64,000 nt of DNA, taken from NCBI RefSeq assembly GCF_000277125.1, contig NC_016946.1, forward strand, positions 2,790,001 through 2,854,000. The letters run 5' to 3'. The notes beneath the pieces were generated by a model. That model did not search any database, was not told the origin of the DNA, and was given only the letters and a program-made list of their open reading frames with translations. The position numbers and the translations under genes are program-made. Shown here one piece after another: positions 17,860 through 27,834 of the stretch (position 1 is the stretch's first letter; the number at the start of each line of letters is the position of its first letter). This stretch comes from Mycobacterium intracellulare ATCC 13950. Lineage in GTDB: Bacteria > Actinomycetota > Actinomycetes > Mycobacteriales > Mycobacteriaceae.

Positions 17860-18537
17860 ATGGCAGTGGAGGTACTGGTTACCGGCGGAGACACAGAGCT
17901 GGGGCGCGCGGTGGCCGAGGGCTTCCGCGATGACGGCCACAAAGTGACCCTCGTGGGCGCGCGCAAGAGCGATCTGGAGATCGCCGCCAAGGAACTCGAG
18001 GTCGAGGCGATCGTCTGCGACACCACCGACCCGGCCAGCCTCGAAGAGGCTCGCCCGCTGTTCCCCCACCACCTGGACACCATCGTCAACGTGCCGGCGC
18101 CCACCTGGGAGGCCGGCGACCCGCGCACCTACTCGATCGCCGACACCGCAAACGCGTGGCGCAAAGCGCTTGACGCGACGGTGCTTTCGGCGGTGCTGAC
18201 GCTGCAGACCGTGGGCGATCATCTGCGCTCGGGCGGGTCGATCATCAGCGTGGTACCCGAGAACCCGCCGGCGGGCAGCGCCGACGCCGCAATCAAAGCG
18301 ACGCTGGCGAATTGGACCGCCGGGCAGGCGAGCGTCTTCGGCACCCGTGGAATCACCGTCAACGCCGTCGCCAGTGGGCGCAGCGCCCAGGCGGGCTACG
18401 ACGGACTCACCCGCACCCCCGCCCCGGTGGCCGCCGAGGTCGCCCGCCTGGCGCTGTTCTTGACCACATCGGCGGCACGCCACATCACCGGTCAGACGTT
18501 GCACGTGAGCCACGGCGCGCTGGCTCAGTTCGCCTGA
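17860..18537 (+). CDS. Atypical short-chain dehydrogenase family protein, Rv1856c-like
   Basis: A 225-residue SDR-fold protein starting at ATG 17860. It has the opening VLVTGGDTELGRAVAEGF, the central SGGSIISVVP strand and the C-terminal HITGQTLHVSHG typical of SDRs. The catalytic YxxxK position reads DAAIK, so the Tyr is missing while Lys is kept, and the NNAG motif reads NVPA. It is therefore probably not a classical oxidoreductase; it could bind nucleotide or act as a structural or regulatory relative. It is divergent from modA, as in M. tuberculosis. Confidence 0.85.
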   Translation: MAVEVLVTGGDTELGRAVAEGFRDDGHKVTLVGARKSDLEIAAKELEVEAIVCDTTDPASLEEARPLFPHHLDTIVNVPAPTWEAGDPRTYSIADTANAWRKALDATVLSAVLTLQTVGDHLRSGGSIISVVPENPPAGSADAAIKATLANWTAGQASVFGTRGITVNAVASGRSAQAGYDGLTRTPAPVAAEVARLALFLTTSAARHITGQTLHVSHGALAQFA

Positions 18538-18749
18538 GGCGTAACCCGCGCCCGTCGCAAACCCTTTTCCCGTGCCCGGCCGATCGCTACGGTGATCAGC
18601 GTCGTCGAGGAGGCCGGCGCGGCGGTGCGCCCGCTCGTCGGGCTGTAGGCCCTACGCGGCTCGCGGATTCGTCGTGGCGCGGTAATACTTCCCGAATAGC
18701 GTTTACCTGCGCCACGGTCGCGCAGCGCAGAAGAAAAGCCGGGGAGGCC

Positions 18750-19130
18750 ATGAAGAAACGAGCATGGGCCGCGCTTGCCGTCGGCGTGGCGTTGGCGCCG
18801 GCCCCCCTAGCGCATGCCGACGACAACTGGATCGCCATGGCGATATCGGACTCCACCGGGCACATCAGCATCGCCGATGGCGCGGCCAGCCAGGGCGCAG
18901 CCGAAAAGGCGGCCATGGATACGTGCCGCAAGAGCATCAGCGACTGTCGTCTGCTGGCCAGCGGCCAGGGCGGCTGCGTGGCGCTCGCCTTGAACGGGGC
19001 CAAATCCCGATATTTCGGGGGCTGGGGTCCGACGCGCGAGGACGCCGAGGCGGCGGCGCTGGCGCGCGCACCCGGCGGAATGGTCCAGGCCGGCCACGAC
19101 CACTGCGCGGGAGAAGGCGCCCCCCAGTGA
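18750..19130 (+). CDS. Secreted DUF4189 family protein
   Basis: A 126-residue protein with a signal peptide (MKKRAWAALAVGVALAPAP, cleavage after AHA near residue 22) and a DUF4189 domain. Visible features are the repeated AxxDAEAAALARA-type helix and paired cysteines (DTCRKSISDCRLLASGQGGC) likely to form disulphides. The family includes M. tuberculosis Rv1269c and Rv1813c, small exported proteins of unknown role. ATG 18750 has GGGGAGG just upstream. It stands alone between the SDR and ndh; I do not recall a gene here in M. tuberculosis. Confidence 0.8.
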   Translation: MKKRAWAALAVGVALAPAPLAHADDNWIAMAISDSTGHISIADGAASQGAAEKAAMDTCRKSISDCRLLASGQGGCVALALNGAKSRYFGGWGPTREDAEAAALARAPGGMVQAGHDHCAGEGAPQ

Positions 19131-19217
19131 CGGCCACGCGATGCGCGGCGCTGCTGTCTCTGCGGGATTGATAACTTCACCACAGTGCCGGTCGACGACC
19201 AGGCGTGATGCGCACGG

Positions 19218-19233
19218 TGTGGTTGATTACACA
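19218..19233. promoter_or_regulatory. Candidate CRP-type operator upstream of ndh
   Basis: The 16-bp sequence has inverted half sites TGTGG and ACACA around six bases, matching eight of ten positions of the TGTGA-N6-TCACA cAMP-receptor consensus. It is centred about 110 bp upstream of the ndh start. A second small palindrome (ACTAGC-N6-GCTAGT, 19266-19283) lies between it and the gene. Confidence 0.4.
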
Positions 19234-19336
19234 TGTTGCGAGTTAGGTTGCGGGGTATCCGCCTGACTAGCGTGGTTGCTAGTTGCAATCGCGCGTCCAA
19301 AAGCCTCCAAAAGCCCTCGTCAGGAGCAGCGGAAAC

Positions 19337-20722
19337 ATGAGCCCCCAGCCAAGTAACGCAGCTGGACCGGAGCGTCGCCACCAGGTCGTCATCATCGGGT
19401 CGGGCTTCGGCGGGCTCAACGCTGCCAAGAAACTCAAGCACGCCAACGTCGACATCAAACTGATCGCCCGCACCACGCACCACCTCTTCCAGCCGCTGCT
19501 GTACCAGGTGGCGACGGGCATCGTGTCCGAAGGCGACATCGCCCCGCCCACCCGGGTCGTGCTGCGCCGGCAGCGCAACGTCCAGGTGTTGCTCGGCGAC
19601 GTCACGCACATCGACCTGGCGGGCAAGTTCGTGGTGTCGGATCTGCTCGGCCACACCTACGAAACCCCTTACGACAGCTTGATTGTCGCCGCCGGTGCCG
19701 GCCAGTCGTATTTCGGCAACGACCATTTCGCCGAGTTCGCCCCCGGCATGAAGTCGATCGACGACGCGCTCGAGGTCCGCGGGCGGATCCTGAGCGCCTT
19801 CGAACAGGCCGAACGGTCCCGTGATCCGGAGCGACGCGCCAAGCTGTTGACCTTCACCGTGATCGGCGCCGGACCCACCGGCGTCGAAATGGCCGGGCAG
19901 ATCGCCGAATTGGCGACCTACACGCTCAAGGGCTCGTTCCGCCACATCGACTCCACCAAGGCGCGCGTGATCCTGCTCGACGCCGCCCCCGCGGTGCTGC
20001 CGCCCTTCGGCGACAAGCTGGGCCAGCGGGCCGCCGACCGGCTGGAAAAGATGGGCGTGGAGATTCAGCTGGGCGCCATGGTCACCGACGTCGACCGCAA
20101 CGGCATCACCGTCAAGGACTCCGACGGCACCGTCCGGCGCATCGAATCCGCTTGCAAGGTATGGTCCGCCGGCGTTTCGGCCAGCCCGCTGGGCCGCGAC
20201 CTCGCCGACCAGTCGACGGTCGAACTCGACCGGGCCGGGCGCGTCAAGGTGCTGCCCGACCTGTCCGTCCCGGGCCATCCCGACGTGTTCGTCATCGGCG
20301 ACCTGGCCGCGGTCGAAGGCGTGCCGGGAGTCGCCCAGGGCGCCATCCAGGGCGCCAAGTACGTGGCGAGCACGATCAAGGCCGAGCTCGACGGCGCCAA
20401 CCCGGCCGAGCGGGAACCGTTCCAGTACTTCGACAAGGGGTCGATGGCCACGGTGTCGCGGTTTTCCGCGGTGGCCAAGATCGGCCCGGTCGAATTCAGC
20501 GGCCTGTTCGCCTGGTTCGCGTGGCTGGTGCTGCACCTGGTCTACCTGGTCGGGTTCAAGACCAAGATCAGCACGCTGCTGTCGTGGACGGTGACATTCC
20601 TGAGCACGCGACGGGGCCAGCTCACCATCACCGAACAGCAGGCGTTCGCCCGCACCCGGCTCGAACAGCTGGCGGTGCTCGCGGCCGAGACCAAGCGCCC
20701 CGTCGCCAGGCGGGCGAGCTAG
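19337..20722 (+). CDS. ndh: Type II NADH dehydrogenase (NDH-2)
   Basis: A 461-residue single-subunit, non-proton-pumping NADH:menaquinone oxidoreductase, Rv1854c-like. The FAD motif GSGFGG is at 21-26, followed by a second dinucleotide motif GAGPTGVEMAG for NADH near 180. A C-terminal hydrophobic segment (FAWFAWLVLHLVYLVGF, near 390) anchors it to the membrane. ATG 19337 was chosen because AGGAG lies ten bases upstream and the product MSPQ... matches the known mycobacterial start. It is a main entry point of electrons into the respiratory chain. Its 3' end is convergent with the thioesterase gene (50-bp gap). Confidence 0.95.
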   Translation: MSPQPSNAAGPERRHQVVIIGSGFGGLNAAKKLKHANVDIKLIARTTHHLFQPLLYQVATGIVSEGDIAPPTRVVLRRQRNVQVLLGDVTHIDLAGKFVVSDLLGHTYETPYDSLIVAAGAGQSYFGNDHFAEFAPGMKSIDDALEVRGRILSAFEQAERSRDPERRAKLLTFTVIGAGPTGVEMAGQIAELATYTLKGSFRHIDSTKARVILLDAAPAVLPPFGDKLGQRAADRLEKMGVEIQLGAMVTDVDRNGITVKDSDGTVRRIESACKVWSAGVSASPLGRDLADQSTVELDRAGRVKVLPDLSVPGHPDVFVIGDLAAVEGVPGVAQGAIQGAKYVASTIKAELDGANPAEREPFQYFDKGSMATVSRFSAVAKIGPVEFSGLFAWFAWLVLHLVYLVGFKTKISTLLSWTVTFLSTRRGQLTITEQQAFARTRLEQLAVLAAETKRPVARRAS

Positions 20723-20772
20723 CGAAACCCGTTGCCCGGCAGCGGGATTCGGCGCATCCGGGCGTCCTCTGC

Positions 20773-21195
20773 TCAGCCCTCGCGAAGCTCGAGATTCTGC
20801 AGGCGCACCTGGCCCCGGGCGACCACGCGGTCGTCGTCGTCGGTGATGGTGACCAACCACAACTGCTGGCTCCGGCCCCGGTGGATCGGTTCGACCCTGC
20901 CGTACAGCATGCCGGAGCCGATGGAGCGGAGGAAGTCGGTGTTGTTGTTGACTCCCACGACATTTCCGCCACCGCGGGTGGCCAGCCAGGTGTAGGCCGC
21001 CACGCTGGCCATGCTTTCGATCATCGAGCAGTAGACGCCGCCGTGCACCAGCCCCATCGGCTGCAACAGCTTGGGCGTCACCTCGAGTTGGGCGCGGGCG
21101 CCGTCGGGACTGAGTTCGGTGAACTGCAAGCCGATCTCGCGGTCGAACGGCGCGGAGAAATGCGGCGGGATGATCGTTTCCTGCGGCTCTGGCAC
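20773..21195 (-). CDS. PaaI-type hotdog thioesterase, Rv1847-like
   Basis: A 140-residue hotdog-fold protein. The conserved MGLVHGGVYCSMIESMAS (near 48-65) carries the HGG motif of the 4HBT/PaaI acyl-CoA thioesterase group. The start is GTG 21195 and gives exactly the length of the M. tuberculosis protein; the open frame upstream continues through the sRNA region and is not coding. It is convergent with ndh. In M. tuberculosis the urease genes lie between these two; here the gap is 50 bp. Confidence 0.88.
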   Translation of the reverse strand: MPEPQETIIPPHFSAPFDREIGLQFTELSPDGARAQLEVTPKLLQPMGLVHGGVYCSMIESMASVAAYTWLATRGGGNVVGVNNNTDFLRSIGSGMLYGRVEPIHRGRSQQLWLVTITDDDDRVVARGQVRLQNLELREG

Positions 21196-21264
21196 GTCCC
21201 TGTGTCTACACCATCGCGTGCGGGACGGCTTCGGCGGCAGCACAACTCGCCGGATACACCCCCG

Positions 21265-21367
21265 AAAACGGCTGAGCCCCGTGCACAGGGCACGGGGCTC
21301 GCCGATCGAGTAAGACCGGGGGTCACTGCAGCCCTCAGGACTCTCACGCGGTCCGTTATCGCTCGAC
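21265..21367 (-). ncRNA. mrsI: Probable iron-responsive small RNA (MrsI-like)
   Basis: This intergenic region corresponds to the position of ncRv11846/MrsI in M. tuberculosis (between the Rv1846c and Rv1847 homologues). On the minus strand there is a TATGCT -10 box at 21379-21374 inside a candidate IdeR site. About 100 bases follow without a gene, ending in a perfect 11-bp hairpin (stem arms 21290-21300 and 21274-21284, five-base loop) and then TTTT at 21268-21265, a factor-independent terminator. The predicted transcript of about 103 nt fits the known size of MrsI (about 100 nt). The endpoints are inferred. Confidence 0.65.
21274..21300 (-). terminator. Intrinsic terminator of the MrsI-like sRNA
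   Basis: A perfect inverted repeat of 11 bp (GAGCCCCGTGC and its complement) has a five-base loop and, on the minus strand, is followed by CAGCCGTTTT. It lies upstream of the thioesterase start, so it cannot be that gene's own terminator. Confidence 0.7.
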
Positions 21368-21376
21368 TCGAGTAGC

Positions 21377-21395
21377 ATAGGCAAGGCTGCCCTAA
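21377..21395. promoter_or_regulatory. Candidate IdeR iron box before the MrsI-like sRNA
   Basis: The 19-bp site matches 14 of 19 positions of the IdeR consensus TTAGGTTAGGCTAACCTAA and overlaps the predicted -10 box on the minus strand. This would repress the sRNA when iron is sufficient. Confidence 0.6.
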
Positions 21396-21532
21396 CTTTG
21401 CAAGGGGTATGGTTCGACTTGTTCGCGACGGGGCGTGCGCGGTGGCCGGCACAGAGATTTGTCAGCTTTCCGTACGACGGTCGGTAGTAAGCGGGAGTAG
21501 TCTGGTTTCGACGCTCAGGAGATGAACGAACT

Positions 21533-21952
21533 ATGGCCAAACTGACACGGCTGGGGGATCTGGAACGGGCCGTCATGGACCATCTGTGGTCCGCGCCCGA
21601 GCCTCAGACGGTGCGCCAGGTCCATGAGGCATTGTCGGCGCAGCGCGACCTCGCCTACACCACGATCATGACCGTGCTGCAGCGGCTGGCCAAGAAGAAC
21701 CTGGTCTCCCAGATCCGCGACGACCGGGCACATCGGTACGCCCCCGTGCACGGCCGCGACGAACTCGTCGCCGGCCTCATGGTGGACGCGCTGGCCCAGG
21801 CCGAGGACTCCGGCGGCCGGCAGGCCGCGCTGGTGCACTTCGTCGAGCGCGTCGGCGCCGACGAGGCGGAGGCGCTGCGGCGCGCGCTCGCCGAACTGGA
21901 AGCCAATCAACGCAACAACTCGCCATCTGCTGGCGCAGGCCCGGAGGGCTGA
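21533..21952 (+). CDS. blaI: BlaI/MecI-family transcriptional repressor
   Basis: A 139-residue winged-helix repressor, Rv1846c-like. The HTH region spans about residues 1-70 (LGDLERAVMDHLW, RQVHEAL, YTTIMTVLQRLAKKNLV) and the C-terminal half is the helical dimerisation part. BlaI binds as a dimer to palindromes upstream of itself, blaR and, in M. tuberculosis, blaC and respiratory genes (known). ATG 21533 closely precedes the M56 peptidase gene (14-bp gap), forming a repressor/sensor pair. Confidence 0.92.
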   Translation: MAKLTRLGDLERAVMDHLWSAPEPQTVRQVHEALSAQRDLAYTTIMTVLQRLAKKNLVSQIRDDRAHRYAPVHGRDELVAGLMVDALAQAEDSGGRQAALVHFVERVGADEAEALRRALAELEANQRNNSPSAGAGPEG

Positions 21953-21966
21953 GAGACACTAACAGT

Positions 21967-22917
21967 GTGTCCGCGCTGGCTTTCACCATTCTCGCGGTGC
22001 TACTGACCGGTCCCGTGCCGGCCATGTTGGCACGCGCGCGGTGGCCGCTGCGCGCCCCCAGAGCCGCCATGGTGTTGTGGCAGGCCGTCGCGCTGGCCGC
22101 GGTCCTGTCGGCGTTCAGCGCCGGGATCGCGATCGCCACCCGGCTGCTCATGCCCGGTCCCGACGGGCGACCCACGACCAGCATCGTCGGCGCCGCCGAC
22201 CGGCTCGGGTGGCCGCTGTGGGCGGCATACATCGGGGTTTTCGCGTTAACCGTGCTGGTCGGCGCCCGATTGATGGTCGCCCTCGCCCGGGTGGCCATCG
22301 CCAATCGGAAGCGCCGGGCCCACCACCGGATGGTCGTCGACCTGGTCGGGGTCGGCCACGACGCGGCGCTCTCGCAGTCCTGCACCCGCACCCGCGATCT
22401 GCGCGTGCTGGATGTCCCGCAACCGCTCGCCTACTGCCTGCCGGGCGTGCGCAGCCGGGTGGTGGTCAGCGAGGGCACGCTGAGCACGCTCGCCGACGCC
22501 GAGGTCGCGGCCATCCTCACCCACGAGCGCGCCCACCTGCGGGCGCGGCACGACCTGGTGCTGGAGGCGTTCACCGCGGTGCACGCGGCCTTCCCGCGGC
22601 TGGTCCGCAGCGCCAACGCGTTGGGCGCCGTCCAGCTGTTGGTCGAGTTGCTCGCCGACGACGCCGCGGTGCGTGCCGCCGGCCGCGCTCCCCTGGCCCG
22701 GGCGCTGGTCGCCTGCGCGTCGGGGCGGGCGCCGTCGGGCGCGCTGGCGGCGAGCGGTCCCAGCACGGTGCTGCGGGTGCGTCGGCTGGGGGGGCGCGGC
22801 AACAGCGCCGCGCTGGCGGCGGCCGCCTACCTCGCCGCGGCGGCGGTGTTCGTGGTGCCCACCATCGCGCTCGCCGTGCCCTGGCTCACCGAGCTGGAAC
22901 GCCTGTTCAACCTCTGA
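21967..22917 (+). CDS. blaR: M56-family membrane metallopeptidase (BlaR1-like)
   Basis: A 316-residue membrane protein, Rv1845c-like, with helices near residues 3-20, 35-58, 85-108 and 280-305. The zinc protease motif is HERAH at 186-190, followed by downstream acidic residues (LLVELLADDAAVRAAGR). It lacks the extracellular penicillin-binding sensor domain of staphylococcal BlaR1, so the signal it senses is uncertain. It is expected to inactivate the adjacent BlaI by cleavage. The start is GTG 21967. Confidence 0.9.
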   Translation: MSALAFTILAVLLTGPVPAMLARARWPLRAPRAAMVLWQAVALAAVLSAFSAGIAIATRLLMPGPDGRPTTSIVGAADRLGWPLWAAYIGVFALTVLVGARLMVALARVAIANRKRRAHHRMVVDLVGVGHDAALSQSCTRTRDLRVLDVPQPLAYCLPGVRSRVVVSEGTLSTLADAEVAAILTHERAHLRARHDLVLEAFTAVHAAFPRLVRSANALGAVQLLVELLADDAAVRAAGRAPLARALVACASGRAPSGALAASGPSTVLRVRRLGGRGNSAALAAAAYLAAAAVFVVPTIALAVPWLTELERLFNL

Positions 22918-23018
22918 CGTCGCGCAGAGCCGATCACCCGGGGCGCACATTCCTGCGCTGTGCCACAGTGTCACCGAAAGCTTTTGCCGAAATGTTCTCC
23001 CGATTGAGAGGCGAAGAC

Positions 23019-24488
23019 ATGAGTTCGTCGGACACCCAGGCGGGTTCCAAGACCGGCACCGCACAGATCGGCGTCACGGGCCTGGCCGTGATGGGGTCGA
23101 ACATCGCCCGCAATTTCGCCCGGCACGGCTACACCGTGGCGCTGCACAACCGGTCGATCGCCAAAACCGACGCGCTGCTCAAGGAGCACGGCGGCGACGG
23201 CAAGTTCGTGCGGTCGGAGACCATCGCCGAGTTCCTCGACGCGCTGGAAAAGCCGCGACGGGTGCTGATCATGGTCAAGGCCGGCGATCCCACCGACGCC
23301 GTCATCAACGAACTTGCCGACGCCATGGAAAAAGGCGACATCATCATCGACGGCGGCAACGCGCTCTACACCGACACCATCCGTCGGGAGAAGGCGATGC
23401 GCGAGCGCGGTCTGCACTTCGTCGGGGCGGGCATCTCCGGCGGAGAGGAGGGCGCGCTCAACGGGCCGTCGATCATGCCTGGCGGCCCGGCCGAGTCGTA
23501 CAAGTCGCTGGGCCCGCTGCTCGAGGAGATCTCCGCGCACGTCGACGGGGTGCCGTGCTGCACCCACATCGGTCCCGACGGGGCCGGGCACTTCGTCAAG
23601 ATGGTGCACAACGGCATCGAATACTCCGACATGCAGCTGATCGGCGAGGCCTACCAGCTCCTGCGCGACGGCCTCGGCAAGACCGCCGGCGAGATCGCCG
23701 ACGTGTTCGACGAGTGGAACTCCGGCGACCTGGACAGCTTCCTCGTCGAGATCACGGCGCAGGTCTTGCGCCAGACCGACGCCAAGACCGGCAAGCCGCT
23801 CGTCGACCTGATCCTCGACGAGGCCGAGCAGAAGGGCACCGGCCGCTGGACGGTGAAGTCGGCCCTGGATCTCGGCGTGCCGGTCACCGGCATCGCCGAG
23901 GCGGTGTTCGCGCGCGCGCTGTCGGGGTCGGTGACCCAGCGCAAGGCCACCACCGGGCTGGCATCGGGCGGCTTGGGCACCAAGCCCGGCGATGCGAAGC
24001 AGTTCACCGAGGACATCCGGCAGGCGCTGTACGCGTCGAAGATCATCGCTTATGCCCAGGGCTTCAACCAGATTCAGGCCGGCAGCGCCGAATACGACTG
24101 GGGCATCACGCCCGGCGACCTGGCCACCATCTGGCGCGGCGGTTGCATCATCCGGGCTAAATTCCTCAACCGGATCAAGGACGCCTTCGACGAGGACCCC
24201 GACCTGCCGACGCTGATCGTGGCGCCGTACTTCCGCAGCGCCATCGAGGACGCCATCGACGGCTGGCGCCGTGTCGTGGTGACCGCCACCCAGCTGGGCA
24301 TCCCGATCCCCGGGTTCTCCTCGGCGCTGTCGTACTACGACGCGCTGCGCACCGAGCGGCTGCCCGCCGCGCTGACCCAGGGGTTGCGGGACTTCTTCGG
24401 CGCGCACACCTACGGCCGCATCGATGACGACCCCGACAAGCGCTTCCACACGCTGTGGAGCGGCGACCGCACCGAAGTGCCCGCCTAG
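23019..24488 (+). CDS. gnd1: 6-phosphogluconate dehydrogenase (decarboxylating)
   Basis: A 489-residue enzyme, Rv1844c-like. It oxidises 6-phosphogluconate to ribulose-5-phosphate and CO2 with NADP in the pentose phosphate pathway. The N-terminal Rossmann motif is GLAVMGSNIARNFARHGYTV with NRS after the second strand. GAGISGGEEGALNGPSIMPG and HFVKMVHNGIEYSDMQLI carry the catalytic Lys and Glu, and KGTGRWTVKSALDLGVP is a family signature. ATG 23019 was chosen from the homologous MSSS start; the frame is open further upstream. It runs into guaB1 with a 39-bp gap. Confidence 0.95.
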   Translation: MSSSDTQAGSKTGTAQIGVTGLAVMGSNIARNFARHGYTVALHNRSIAKTDALLKEHGGDGKFVRSETIAEFLDALEKPRRVLIMVKAGDPTDAVINELADAMEKGDIIIDGGNALYTDTIRREKAMRERGLHFVGAGISGGEEGALNGPSIMPGGPAESYKSLGPLLEEISAHVDGVPCCTHIGPDGAGHFVKMVHNGIEYSDMQLIGEAYQLLRDGLGKTAGEIADVFDEWNSGDLDSFLVEITAQVLRQTDAKTGKPLVDLILDEAEQKGTGRWTVKSALDLGVPVTGIAEAVFARALSGSVTQRKATTGLASGGLGTKPGDAKQFTEDIRQALYASKIIAYAQGFNQIQAGSAEYDWGITPGDLATIWRGGCIIRAKFLNRIKDAFDEDPDLPTLIVAPYFRSAIEDAIDGWRRVVVTATQLGIPIPGFSSALSYYDALRTERLPAALTQGLRDFFGAHTYGRIDDDPDKRFHTLWSGDRTEVPA

Positions 24489-25964
<1,476 letters not shown>

Positions 25965-25975
25965 CACGCGCAGGG

Positions 25976-25994
25976 TAAGGCTAGCCTTGCCTAA
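25976..25994. promoter_or_regulatory. Candidate IdeR iron box before mbtL
   Basis: The 19-bp site matches 14 of 19 positions of the IdeR consensus and contains the perfect 12-bp palindrome AAGGCTAGCCTT. It lies 24 bases upstream of the mbtL ATG, so iron-bound IdeR would block the promoter of mbtLMN. Confidence 0.65.
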
Positions 25995-26018
25995 TAGGGC
26001 CTGCTAGCCTACTGCGCC

Positions 26019-26273
26019 ATGACCTCCTCTTCCCCCACCGTCAGCGCCGAGCTGCTGAGCATCCTGCGCGAGGACCTCAACGTCGACGCGTCCCGCCTGA
26101 CCCCCGACGCCCGACTGGTCGACGACGTCGGGCTGGATTCGGTGGCCTTCGCCGTGGGCATGGTGGCCATCGAAGAACGGCTCGGTGTCTCGCTGTCCGA
26201 AGAGGAACTCCTGAACTGCGACACGGTCGGCGACCTGCAGGCCGCGATCGCCGCCAAACATCGCGATGAGTGA
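26019..26273 (+). CDS. mbtL: Mycobactin acyl carrier protein
   Basis: An 84-residue acyl carrier protein, Rv1344-like. The phosphopantetheine site is Ser41 in VGLDSVAF, within a four-helix ACP pattern. It carries the fatty acyl chain that will be attached to the hydroxylysine of mycobactin. Its end overlaps the mbtM start by eight bases, indicating translational coupling. The start is ATG 26019, downstream of a candidate IdeR box. Confidence 0.92.
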   Translation: MTSSSPTVSAELLSILREDLNVDASRLTPDARLVDDVGLDSVAFAVGMVAIEERLGVSLSEEELLNCDTVGDLQAAIAAKHRDE

Positions 26274-27834
26274 GCTGGCCACGGCGCTGACGGTCGCGAT
26301 GCGCGGCGGCACCAGCGATCTGGTGGTGTTCGACCGCGAGGCCTCGGCCTGGCACCGCCACCCCTGGCCCGAGGTGCACGGGCTGGCCGAGAGCGTCGCC
26401 GCGTGGCTGCTGGACCGGGGCCGGCCGGCCGCGGTGGGACTGGTCGGCGAACCGACCGTCGAGTTCGTCGCCGCCATTCAGGGTGCCTGGCTGACGGGCG
26501 CGAGCGTCTCGATCCTGCCCGGGCCGGTGCGCGGCGCCGAGGGCCGCCGGTGGGCCGATGCGACGCTGACCCGCTTCCGCGGCATCGGGGTGCGCACCGT
26601 CCTGAGCCACGGCTCCTATCTGGACGGCCTGCAATCGCTCGATCCCGCGGGCCTCGACGAGGACATGGTCGTCGAAGACGTTGGGCCCGCGGCGCGCACG
26701 GGCCGCACGTGTGGCGAGCCGCCGGCCCGACGCGAGAATCCCGCGATCCTGCAGGGCACGGCGGGCTCGACCGGCTCGCCCAAGACCGCCGCGCTGTCGC
26801 CGCGGGCGGTGCTGGCCAACCTGCGCGGCCTCAATCACCGCCTCTCGGTCACCCCCGCGGACGTCGGCTGCTCGTGGCTGCCGCTCTACCACGACATGGG
26901 CCTGTCCTTCCTGCTCGCGTCGTCGCTGGGCGGCATGTCGGTATGGCTTTCTCCCACATCGGCTTTCACCGCCTCGCCGTTTCGCTGGTTGAGCTGGCTG
27001 TCGGAAAGCCGCGCGACGATCACCGCGGCGCCGAACTTCGCCTACAACCTGGTCGGCAGGTACGCCCGCCGGGTCTCCGACGTGGACCTCGGCGCCGTGC
27101 GGGTGGCGATCAACGGCGGGGAGCCGGTCGACTGCGAGGGATTCGAGCGCTTCGCCGACGCGATGGGCCCCTTCGGGTTCGACGCCGGCGCCGCCACCCC
27201 GTCCTACGGGCTGGCGGAGTCGACGTGCGCGGTGAGCGTGCCCGCCCCCGGCACCGGGCTGCGGTTCGCCGACGTCACCGACGAGGCGGGCTCGCGCCGC
27301 CACGCGATGCTGGGCGAACCCATCGCAGGCACCGAGATCCGGATCTCGCCGCGCGACGACACGCACGGCGACATCGGTGAGATCGAGATCCGCGGCGCGT
27401 CGATGATGGACGGCTACCTGGGGCACGACCCCGTCGACCGCGAAAGCTGGTTTCCCACCGGCGATCTCGGCTTCATCGCCGACGGCGGCCTGGTGGTGTG
27501 CGGCCGGGCCAAGGAGCTCATCACCATCGCCGGACGCAACATCTTCCCGACCGAGATCGAGACGGTTGCCGCCGGAGTCCGCGGGGTGCGCGAAGGCGCC
27601 GTGGTGGCGCTGGCCACCGGCGAACGTTCCGCGCGCCCCGGCCTGATCGTCGCCGCCGAATTCCGGGGGGCGGATCAGGCCGGCGCGCGCGCCGACGTCA
27701 TCGCGCGCGTCGCGTCCGTGTGCGGCGTCGTTCCCTCCGACGTCATCTTCATGGCGCCGGGGTCGCTGCCCCGGACGTCGTCGGGCAAGCTGCGCCGCCT
27801 GGAAGTGCGGCGCTCCCTAGAGGCGGTGGATTAA
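26266..27834 (+). CDS. mbtM: Mycobactin fatty acyl-AMP ligase (FadD33)
   Basis: A 522-residue adenylating enzyme, Rv1345-like. The ATP-binding loop [15 protein letters not shown] is near residue 164. Further motifs are [10 protein letters not shown], the GLAEST segment near 317 and [19 protein letters not shown] near 404, with the catalytic Lys in [12 protein letters not shown] near the C-terminus. It activates a long-chain fatty acid as acyl-AMP and loads it on MbtL. It overlaps mbtL by eight bases and abuts mbtN directly (TAA followed at once by GTG). Confidence 0.92.
   Translation: MSELATALTVAMRGGTSDLVVFDREASAWHRHPWPEVHGLAESVAAWLLDRGRPAAVGLVGEPTVEFVAAIQGAWLTGASVSILPGPVRGAEGRRWADATLTRFRGIGVRTVLSHGSYLDGLQSLDPAGLDEDMVVEDVGPAARTGRTCGEPPARRENPAILQGTAGSTGSPKTAALSPRAVLANLRGLNHRLSVTPADVGCSWLPLYHDMGLSFLLASSLGGMSVWLSPTSAFTASPFRWLSWLSESRATITAAPNFAYNLVGRYARRVSDVDLGAVRVAINGGEPVDCEGFERFADAMGPFGFDAGAATPSYGLAESTCAVSVPAPGTGLRFADVTDEAGSRRHAMLGEPIAGTEIRISPRDDTHGDIGEIEIRGASMMDGYLGHDPVDRESWFPTGDLGFIADGGLVVCGRAKELITIAGRNIFPTEIETVAAGVRGVREGAVVALATGERSARPGLIVAAEFRGADQAGARADVIARVASVCGVVPSDVIFMAPGSLPRTSSGKLRRLEVRRSLEAVD

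Noticed and set aside
21533..22917. A true beta-lactam sensor system
   Set aside because: The M56 protein has the HERAH protease site but no penicillin-binding sensor domain, so beta-lactam sensing cannot be claimed.
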